Assembly (NCBI GenBank): GCA_030424595.1
Contig: JAUHWG010000037.1
Span: forward strand, 22,986-86,985
Direction of reading: 5' to 3'
Origin: Polyangia bacterium
GTDB taxonomy: Bacteria; Myxococcota_A; Polyangia; Nannocystales; Nannocystaceae
DNA length: 64,000 nucleotides
Each line of letters starts with the position of its first letter. Position 1 is the stretch's first letter. Shown here in pieces: positions 21,441 to 31,606 of the stretch. Position numbers and translations under genes: made by a program. The notes below the pieces were generated by a model. The model had not been told where the DNA came from. It searched no databases and worked only from the letters and a program-made list of their open reading frames with translations.

Positions 21441-22133
21441 ATGGGCGTCGAATGGGAGCTCGGCTGTGAGCGTTGCCTCCGCTTCCTCTGGCTCGGCTCA
21501 CAAAAGCCCCTCAAGTGGCGCGGCTTCCAGGTCGGCGATGCTGTCGTCCGTCGCTTCATGGGTCTCCACGACCGCCAGGGCGGCTGCACGCTCAAGCTCA
21601 CCAACGACGGCTGCGCCTCAGCGCCCTGGGAGGACGGGGCCCACAGCGGCTGGCGCGAGGACGTGCTCTCGCGGACCTTCTGGGACTCGTGGAGCGCGGA
21701 GGGGCTGGACTGCGCCCACTGTGGCGCGACCGGCCCGCGCAGCGTCGCCCCCGGCACGTCCCCCGAGCGCGGCCCCGGCCTGCGAAAGAACGCGGCCCTG
21801 TGGTTCTGCGACGAGCCCTGCTTCGCCGAGTACTGCGACTACCAAGCCACGCAGCGCGACCGCCAGATCTACGACTCGACCGACGACGTGGTCCCCTTCG
21901 GGCCCGAGAGCGTCCTCGCGGTCGCCTGCCTCGACTGCCGCGCCTACCTCCGCGTCGACGGGGCGGACGACGGCGGCGGGACCCTCCGCGACATGGAGGC
22001 GCTCGCCCACTTCCTCTGCGAGCACATCGGCGACCACCGCCTCGCCGCGCTCCACATCGCCCCTGGCGAGGAGGATCGCAGCGGCCCCTGGCTCGGCGAC
22101 GATGCCGATCGCTGGCGCGCCTACGTCACCTGA
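21441..22133 (+). CDS. Cys-rich putative zinc-ribbon protein
   Basis: A 230-residue protein with four paired-cysteine motifs: CERC (residues 9-12), CAHC, CDEPC and CLDC. These could form two zinc ribbons or similar metal-binding knuckles. It also has Trp-rich segments (WREDVLSRTFWDSWSAEGLD) and a His-containing C-terminal part (HFLCEHIGDHRL). No known family is recognised. It is the only rightward gene inside the leftward FtsH/MoxR block, starting 11 bp from the 5' end of the vWA-like gene and ending 17 bp before the end of moxR. It may be an insertion or a divergently expressed component. It has no signal peptide. Confidence 0.75.
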   Translation: MGVEWELGCERCLRFLWLGSQKPLKWRGFQVGDAVVRRFMGLHDRQGGCTLKLTNDGCASAPWEDGAHSGWREDVLSRTFWDSWSAEGLDCAHCGATGPRSVAPGTSPERGPGLRKNAALWFCDEPCFAEYCDYQATQRDRQIYDSTDDVVPFGPESVLAVACLDCRAYLRVDGADDGGGTLRDMEALAHFLCEHIGDHRLAALHIAPGEEDRSGPWLGDDADRWRAYVT

Positions 22134-22150
22134 GCCGAGAGCGACGGGGC

Positions 22151-23121
22151 TCAGCTCAGCCCGAGGAGCGCCTTCACCTTGGCCTGGACGAGCGCGAGCT
22201 CATCGCGGCGATTGCCGACGTAGGCGAGGAGCCGCAGATCCTCGAGCTCGACGGCGCCGCCGTGCTCGAGGAACGCGTGGGTTCGGATCAGCTTGTAGAG
22301 CTTGACCACCTTGCGGTCCGAGACGAACACCTTGTCCTCGGTCTCGAGGGCGCGGACGATCCGGCGCATCTCGGCGAAGACCGGCCGCGGGAACCATCGC
22401 GCCCGATCCTGACCGGGCTCGCTGGACATGCCAAACGTCAGGTCCATGAAGCGGCCGAACTTCAGGAAGTCGTCGAGCGAGGCGGTGCCGCGGGCCCAGG
22501 GCCGCTGCCCGCTCGCCTTGTAGGCCTCGTTTTGGATCCCCGCGTCGACGAGCTCGGCGAAGTGACGATCCTTCACCGGCAGGGTCTCGACCTTGATGAC
22601 GAAGCGGTCGGCCATCGCCTCGAGCTCGCTCTGGTCGGGGATGTCGTTGGTCGCCGCGAAGAGCATCATCAGGTTGACCGGCGTCGGCTGGCCGTCCTGG
22701 TAGAACTTGCGCTCGTTGAGGATCGTCAGGAGCGTGTTTAGGATCGCGGAGTTCGACTTGAACACCTCGTCGAGGAAGGCGACCCGGCAGTCCGGGAGGA
22801 GCCCCCGGGTCCGGCGAACATAGCGGCCCTCCTTGAGCAGCGAGATGTCGATGGGCCCCAAGATCTCCGAGGGCTCGGTGAACTTGGTCAGCATGTACTC
22901 GAAGTAGTCCCCCTCCCCCAGGCCGAGGCTCTGGGTGAACTTGACGACGAGGTCGCTCTTCGCGGTCCCGGGCGGTCCGACGAGGAGGAGCGGCTCCTGC
23001 GAGACCGCGCAGAGCACCGCCAGATCGACCTGCTCGTCGCGGGCGATGAAGTACTCCTTGAGGTGACGGCGATGCTGGAGGATCCGCCGGCGGATGTCGT
23101 CAATTTCGGGTTCGAGCTGGT

Positions 23122-23134
<13 letters not shown>
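22151..23134 (-). CDS. MoxR-family AAA+ ATPase
   Basis: The 327-residue AAA+ ATPase has Walker A GPPGTAKS (53-60), Walker B VAFLDE ending in Glu123, sensor 1 FAATND and the MoxR/RavA-type insertion FTEPSEILGPIDISLLKEG. MoxR ATPases act as chaperone-like remodelers, usually with a vWA-domain partner. The start at 23134 overlaps the end of the large 1147-residue gene by 13 nt, so the two are translationally coupled. It is the last gene of the contiguous operon. With the FtsH-like protease and the vWA-like protein it completes the three components of a ternary AAA+ system. Confidence 0.93.
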
Positions 23135-26565
<3,431 letters not shown>

Positions 26566-26606
26566 GGCTTCTCCCTTCCCGTCCTTCTCGCCGCCGGTCC
26601 CCTGCC

Positions 26607-26888
26607 CTAGCCGCGGTTCTTCTCGGCAGCTCGCGCCCCGGCGACCTCCGCCTCGGGGAGCTCCTCGGCGACCTCTTCGCCCGCGGCGTTGCGGCGGACG
26701 ATCACCCGATCGACGCTCGCCGCCCCGAGCACCTCATCGAGCGGGCGCCCGAGCAGCTCCTCGGCGAGCTGGCGATGGTCACGCTCGTGCTCATGGGGGA
26801 GCGCGTCGTCCTCCGACTCGTAGTGGATGATCACCTCGCGCTCGCCGGTCTTCGGGTTGTGTCGCAGACGGATCGTGACCTCAGCCAT
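26607..26888 (-). CDS. Small acidic protein of the FtsH/MoxR system
   Basis: A 93-residue protein of beta-strand start (MAEVTIRLRHNPKTGEREVIIHY) followed by an acidic, His-containing helix (DALPHEHERDHRQLAEELLG). The ATG at 26888 overlaps the 3' end of the FtsH-like gene by 8 nt and has a GAGGAG-type ribosome site upstream, which is why it is preferred to an earlier in-frame start at 26912. Its size suits a small alpha/beta adaptor or ubiquitin-like fold, which some ternary systems carry, but I cannot assign the fold. It is probably an adaptor or regulatory subunit. Confidence 0.78.
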   Translation of the reverse strand: MAEVTIRLRHNPKTGEREVIIHYESEDDALPHEHERDHRQLAEELLGRPLDEVLGAASVDRVIVRRNAAGEEVAEELPEAEVAGARAAEKNRG

Positions 26889-29037
26889 CGCTGCTCTCCT
26901 CGCTCGTATCACTCGCTCCGAGCACGCCGCGCAGGTCGGCGCGCTCCAGCACCTTGCGCTCCAGGAGGGTCTCGGCGAGCGCCGTCAGGAGCGGCCGATG
27001 CTCGCGCAGCAGCGCCTCCGCCCGCTCGCGCTCAGCCCCGAGGATCGCCGCGATCTCCCGGTCGATCACGGCCCGCCTGGCCTCGGAGACAGGCTCTCCG
27101 TGGCGGCCCTCGTCCAGGACCACGCGGACCCCGGTGCCCTCGGCCATGCCGTACTCCTCGACCATCGCCCGGGCGATCCGGTTGGCCTGCTGCAGATCCG
27201 TGTGGGCGCCGATCGAGACCTCGCCGAAGATCATCCGCTCGCTGCAAAAACCGCCGAGGCCGACGCAGATGTCGGCGCGCATGTCCGCCGCCGTGATCGC
27301 GTAGGGCCGGGCCCGCGCGGCCCGGAGGACGTAGCCGAGCGCACCCTCCATGTCGGCGGCGATCGAGATCCGCTCCGGCGGCGTCGCCCCTTCGACGAGC
27401 GAGGCGAGGAGCGCGTGCCCGGCCTCGTGGAAGGCGACCACCCGCTCCTCGGCCGCCGAGAGGATCACCGCCGCCCGGCTCTTGCGGACCAGCGCCCGGT
27501 CGATGTCGGCGCTGACGAACTCCGCCTTGCCGGTGCGCAGCGCCTGCCGCTTGAGGGCCCGGCACACCGCGTAGATGTGGTCGCCCGTAAACGGGAGCCC
27601 GCGCGCTCGGTCGGCGAGGCCGTCGGTCCTGCGGACCAGGTGCTCGCGCAGCGCCGGCGTCAGCCCGAGGCCGAGCTTGCGGTCGTAGATGTCGACGATC
27701 TCCCGCCTGTCGTCGGCGTTCGGCGCCGGGATCTCGATGAGAAACTCAAAACGTCCGGGCCGCAGGAGCGCCCCGTCGAGGCTCTCTAGGAAGTTGGTCG
27801 TGCCGACGACGAAGACCGTCTCGGAGCCGCGAAAGCCGTCCATCTCGGTGAGGAGCTGGTTGACCATCGAGTGCTCGACGCCCGAGCCCTCGTAGGTGCC
27901 GCGGGCGTGGGCGAAGGCGTCGATCTCGTCGAAGACGATCACCGAGGGCGCGGCCTTGCGGGCCCGACGGAAGACCCGCCGCAGGTTCTCCTCGCTCTCG
28001 CCGACCCACTTCGACTTGAGCTCCGGCCCGGAGACGATGATCACGGTCGCGTCCATCGCCGTCGCCATCGCCTTGGCGAAGTAGGTCTTGCCGGTCCCCG
28101 GCGGACCGTGGAAGATCACGCCCCGCGGCAGCAGGTTCTCGAGGACCTGGATCTCCCCCTCCGAGCCGAGCTCCTCGCGGCGGGCGAGCAGATCGAGCAG
28201 CTCCTCGCGCAGGCGCTGCTTGACGTCGCCGTAGCCGCCGATGTCCCGCTCGAGGTCGACGTTCGGCAGCTCAAAGTCCTCGGCGACGGTCTGCCGCCGC
28301 AGCTCGCGGTAGACCGGCCCCGCCTGCGAGCGCCCGGGCAGGGCCTCGCGCCGCAGGCCGAGATCGCCGAGGAGCCGGCGCAGGCGGACCGGGTTCAGCC
28401 CCGAGACGTACTTGTAGAGGGCGTAGGGATCGAAGGCGTCGCTGTCGATCGCCTTCGCCTCACGCTGGGTGACGACCTTGGCGAGCACGTCGCGCTCGAT
28501 GCCGACGATCTCGCGGCGGACCGCGAACACCCCCTCGATCACCTTCGGCAGGGGAAAGCTCGGGTCGCAAAACCCGAGGAGCACCGCCTCCGGGTTCTCG
28601 TAGAGGAGCGGGATCGCCTCGCGGGCCTCCATCGTCAGGCTGGTGTGGGTGGTCGTCAGGACGTCGAGGTGGAGGAGGACGATGATGGTCCGCTCGACGG
28701 AGCCGCGGATCGCCTCGGTGAGCTGGCCGAGCATCCGCCCGAGGTTCGAGCGGTTGTCCTCGACGTCCCCCCGCGGACGCCCGTCGATGAGGACGATCTT
28801 CGGCGCCTTGCCCCGCCCCCGGGCCGCACCGCCGACCGGACCGCCGCCCCGCCGCAACCGCCCGCGCAGGGCGAGATAGAGGTAGAGCGAGAGCTCCTTG
28901 TCGCAGCGGGCGAGGACGCTGATCCCCTGGCGCAGGCGCTCCTCGATGAACGTGACGTCCGCGGCGCAGGCGAGCTCCACCGCGTCCTCGACCCGGAGAT
29001 CCCGGGGCAGGCTCGAGATCGGCAACGCCCGCTTCAC
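26881..29037 (-). CDS. Soluble FtsH-like AAA+ zinc protease
   Basis: The 718-residue protein carries a complete AAA+ domain and an M41-type peptidase: Walker A GPPGTGKT (311-318), Walker B SVIVFDEID (365-373), a second-region arginine in LLRPGRFEF, the zinc motif HEAGH (537-541) and the third-ligand Asp614 in GAHTDLQQANRIARAMV. Unlike classical FtsH it has no membrane segments. Its first 250 residues look like a degenerate AAA domain: TIIVLLHLDVL resembles a Walker B strand, and a sensor-like AVLLGFCDPSFPLP follows without a Walker A. The start is a GTG 3 nt after the upstream stop, with an AAGG-type ribosome site. It is expected to unfold and degrade proteins in the cytoplasm under control of its operon partners. 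Confidence 0.93.
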   Translation of the reverse strand: MKRALPISSLPRDLRVEDAVELACAADVTFIEERLRQGISVLARCDKELSLYLYLALRGRLRRGGGPVGGAARGRGKAPKIVLIDGRPRGDVEDNRSNLGRMLGQLTEAIRGSVERTIIVLLHLDVLTTTHTSLTMEAREAIPLLYENPEAVLLGFCDPSFPLPKVIEGVFAVRREIVGIERDVLAKVVTQREAKAIDSDAFDPYALYKYVSGLNPVRLRRLLGDLGLRREALPGRSQAGPVYRELRRQTVAEDFELPNVDLERDIGGYGDVKQRLREELLDLLARREELGSEGEIQVLENLLPRGVIFHGPPGTGKTYFAKAMATAMDATVIIVSGPELKSKWVGESEENLRRVFRRARKAAPSVIVFDEIDAFAHARGTYEGSGVEHSMVNQLLTEMDGFRGSETVFVVGTTNFLESLDGALLRPGRFEFLIEIPAPNADDRREIVDIYDRKLGLGLTPALREHLVRRTDGLADRARGLPFTGDHIYAVCRALKRQALRTGKAEFVSADIDRALVRKSRAAVILSAAEERVVAFHEAGHALLASLVEGATPPERISIAADMEGALGYVLRAARARPYAITAADMRADICVGLGGFCSERMIFGEVSIGAHTDLQQANRIARAMVEEYGMAEGTGVRVVLDEGRHGEPVSEARRAVIDREIAAILGAERERAEALLREHRPLLTALAETLLERKVLERADLRGVLGASDTSEESSDG

Positions 29038-29040
29038 GGC

Positions 29041-29577
29041 CTAGACCTTCACCTTGATCGTCAGCTCGAGCTCGCCGTCTTCGCCGACCCCCTCGAGGAC
29101 GCTCTCGATCTCCCCCATCGACGCGGCCTTGCGCCGCAGCGCCTCGACGTAGACCCGCTGGAGCGCGCCCTGGACCCTCTCGCGGATCTCAGCCTCGGCG
29201 CCGATGATCTGCTTGGCGACCTGCTCGGTGAGCTTCTGCTTGGCCCCCTCGCTCGCCCGCGCGAGGCGCTCCTTCAGCTCGGCCTGCTGGGTCGTCCGCA
29301 CCGCCACGCCCTGGCTCGCCGTCGCGCTGGCGGTCACGGTCCTGCCGTCGGCGGCGAGCGTGACGTCGACGCCGCTCACCGTCGTCCGCATCGTCCCGTC
29401 GTCGTCCTTGGTCCAGCCCTCGCCGGCGAGGCGCTCGCGCAGCAGCGCCAGCATCTCCGACTCCGGCAGGATCTCGAGGATCCCGACGTCCATCGAGATG
29501 GCGTCGCCGCTCTCGACCTTGGTCGAGGCGTTGTGCCAGACCGGCTGCGCCCAGCGAATTCGATACCCTCGGCTCAT
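29041..29577 (-). CDS. Unknown protein of the FtsH/MoxR operon (178 aa)
   Basis: A 178-residue protein with an alpha/beta first half (GYRIRWAQPVWHNAS, then VSGVDVTLAADGRTVTASA) and a charged helical second half (LKERLARASEGAKQKLTEQVAKQI) that ends in strands (ELELTIKVKV). No enzyme motif, signal peptide or cysteine is present. A GGAG ribosome site lies 7-9 nt before the ATG. It is tightly packed between the 372-residue gene (20 nt) and the FtsH-like gene (3 nt), so it is a core operon member. It may be an accessory domain protein of the ternary system; the function is unknown. Confidence 0.82.
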   Translation of the reverse strand: MSRGYRIRWAQPVWHNASTKVESGDAISMDVGILEILPESEMLALLRERLAGEGWTKDDDGTMRTTVSGVDVTLAADGRTVTASATASQGVAVRTTQQAELKERLARASEGAKQKLTEQVAKQIIGAEAEIRERVQGALQRVYVEALRRKAASMGEIESVLEGVGEDGELELTIKVKV

Positions 29578-29596
29578 GCTTGCTCCTCGCGGGCGC

Positions 29597-30715
29597 CTAT
29601 CCTAGCCGATTGGTCAGGGCCCCGGCGAGGCTCATCAACGTGCCGAGGCGCGACCTCAGCGGCTCGCAGCGCTCGATCAGCAGCTGCGACTCCTCGTAGC
29701 GGCGATCGCCGTAGCCCTCGTCGGCGAGGCGGTCCCGGAGCTCCCACAGCCGCGCCCCCAGCTCGACCAGCTCCGCGTAGGCGCGACGGAGCGCCTCCCG
29801 CTGGGCGAGGCTCGCGAACTCCCCTGCGCGGCCGAGCGACGCGATCAGCTTCGCGGGCTCCTCCGCCCATAGGCCGATCCGCTCCGCCTCTGCGTCTGTC
29901 AGTCGGAGCAGGAGCGAGACGATCGGCCCGACGAGATCCAGACGGTGGGCCCCGTCGAGCGCGCTCAGAAACTTGCTCAGCACCCGGACGATCCCCTGCA
30001 CGCGGACGATCCGCGCGGGCACGGTCGGCTCCAAGGGGATCGCCCTGATCCGCGCGATCCAGGCGTCGACGAAGAGATGGTCGGCGCACTCGAGCAGCCG
30101 CACGTTCGCCGGGAGGAGCAGCTCCATAAGCTGCTCCTCGACCATGAGCTCGCCCTCGCCGGTGTGCTCCTCCAGCGCGAGCAAGGTCGCCAGCGGGGAT
30201 CCCATCGCCAGGCGACGCCGCAGATCGCCGCGGATCTCCTCGGGCATCGTCGCCCGCTCCAGGTGACGGACCGCGAGCGCGTAGAAGATCCAGTCGCCCG
30301 TGCCGGTGCCGGCGATCTTGACCACCTTCCGGATCTGCCGCCGCGCCGACCGGCTCGACCCCACCCCGTCGTCGACCTGCGAGCTGCGCGCGAGGGCGTC
30401 GAGGCGCTGCGTCAGCTCGATCCACAGGGTGTAGGAGGCCGGCGAGAAGCGGAGGGCAAAGTCCTCCAGGAGCTCACGGTCCCAGACCCGCGCGTCGACC
30501 CGGCGACCGTCGCGGAGCAGCGTCCGCTCCCGTCGCCCGCCCTCGACCAGCACCCGGAGCACGCTGGCGGCGATCCGACGGCCGGCGACCTCGACCAGCT
30601 CCGGCCGCGGCCGCGTTAGCGGCTCCTTGGCGGTGATCCGGAGCGCCCGCCCGCGACAGAGGAGGTCGAGCACCTCGAGCGCGTGCCCCTCCTGGACGCT
30701 GACCGTCAGTTCCAT
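29597..30715 (-). CDS. Unknown helical protein of the FtsH/MoxR operon (372 aa)
   Basis: A soluble 372-residue protein with a strand-rich first 90 residues (MELTVSVQEGHALEVLDLLC) and a mainly helical remainder. A notable short block is VVKIAGTGTGDWIFYALAVRHL near residue 130. I see no catalytic signature. It is the second gene of the operon, starting 90 nt after the radical SAM gene and ending 20 nt before the 178-residue gene. The conservation-like composition and operon position support a real protein with a structural or sensing role in the system; no function can be given. Confidence 0.82.
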   Translation of the reverse strand: MELTVSVQEGHALEVLDLLCRGRALRITAKEPLTRPRPELVEVAGRRIAASVLRVLVEGGRRERTLLRDGRRVDARVWDRELLEDFALRFSPASYTLWIELTQRLDALARSSQVDDGVGSSRSARRQIRKVVKIAGTGTGDWIFYALAVRHLERATMPEEIRGDLRRRLAMGSPLATLLALEEHTGEGELMVEEQLMELLLPANVRLLECADHLFVDAWIARIRAIPLEPTVPARIVRVQGIVRVLSKFLSALDGAHRLDLVGPIVSLLLRLTDAEAERIGLWAEEPAKLIASLGRAGEFASLAQREALRRAYAELVELGARLWELRDRLADEGYGDRRYEESQLLIERCEPLRSRLGTLMSLAGALTNRLG

Positions 30716-30805
30716 TCACGGCCAGGCTAGCAGCAAGCTCGCCCGCCTCGCCAGGACTGAGCTGCGACGCCGCGGGCCACCGCCGCCACCCGCCGCCACC
30801 CGCCG

Positions 30806-31387
30806 CTACCCGCGACCGATCCGCGTCCGCGCGCCGAGGACCGGCCAACCGTTGATCGTCAGCTCGCCGCCGCGCAGCCGCAGCTCTAGGTGTTGCGGCC
30901 CGTGCAGGCGCGGATCGTCGGCGCGGTAGCGATCGCTGAGGAAGTGCAGCCCCTGGTTCTCCGAGCCGATGAAGCGCCGACGGGCGCTGCGCTGGCTAGC
31001 CTCGAAGCGACCGTCGACGAGCAGATCGGTCGCCGCGAGGAGACGCGCGACCTCGGGCTCCGGACGGGCCCGGAGCTCGGCGAGAGTGTAGCCGCTGAAG
31101 ACCATGACAGAGAGCCCCGCCCGCCGAACGCCCTCGGCGACCAGGGCCAGCCCGGCCGCCTGCGCGAAGGGCTCGCCGCCGAGGAGGGAGATGCCCTCGA
31201 CCCCGGCGGCCTTCGCCTCCTGGATCAGCGACTCCGGTGTTCGAGCCTCCGCCGGGACATCGGCCAACATCTCGGGGTTGCAGCAGCCGGGGCAGCGCAT
31301 CGGACAGCCCTGCACCCACACCGCATAGCGCCGCCCGGGACCCTCCGCCTCGGTCGCGGCGACGACGAGGGCGACGTTGAGGGTCAT
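30806..31387 (-). CDS. Radical SAM activating-enzyme-like protein
   Basis: The 193-residue protein has the CxxxCxxC cluster motif within VWVQGCPMRCPGCCNPE, the GGEPF glycine motif (SLLGGEPFAQA) and the compact size of NrdG/pyruvate-formate-lyase activating-type radical SAM proteins, which bind a 4Fe-4S cluster and S-adenosylmethionine. I use the ATG at 31387 because GGAGAGGAG lies directly upstream; an in-frame ATG at 31438 lacks such a site. It opens the leftward operon with the FtsH-like protease and MoxR. No glycyl-radical enzyme is encoded nearby, so its target may be one of the operon proteins; that is a guess. Confidence 0.88.
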   Translation of the reverse strand: MTLNVALVVAATEAEGPGRRYAVWVQGCPMRCPGCCNPEMLADVPAEARTPESLIQEAKAAGVEGISLLGGEPFAQAAGLALVAEGVRRAGLSVMVFSGYTLAELRARPEPEVARLLAATDLLVDGRFEASQRSARRRFIGSENQGLHFLSDRYRADDPRLHGPQHLELRLRGGELTINGWPVLGARTRIGRG

Positions 31388-31606
31388 CGACTCCTCTCCT
31401 GCCACGACGGCCTCGCTCGCTCGCGACTCCTCCTCCACGGCCCAAGGCTACCACCGCGGCGCCTTCGCTGCGGATGATCCTCGCCGACGCTCTCGGCTCA
31501 AGCTGGGCTCGAGTCCGATCGAACGCCCGGCTCCACGGCGTGTGTACGAGCGTAGCGGGCCGACGCCGCACGCCCGACGACAGCGGACGGTGCACACCTC
31601 GATCTT

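Noticed and set aside
30716..30805. Separate small gene between the radical SAM and 372-residue genes
   Set aside because: Only 90 nt, GC-biased repeats of CCGCCACC and no ribosome site.
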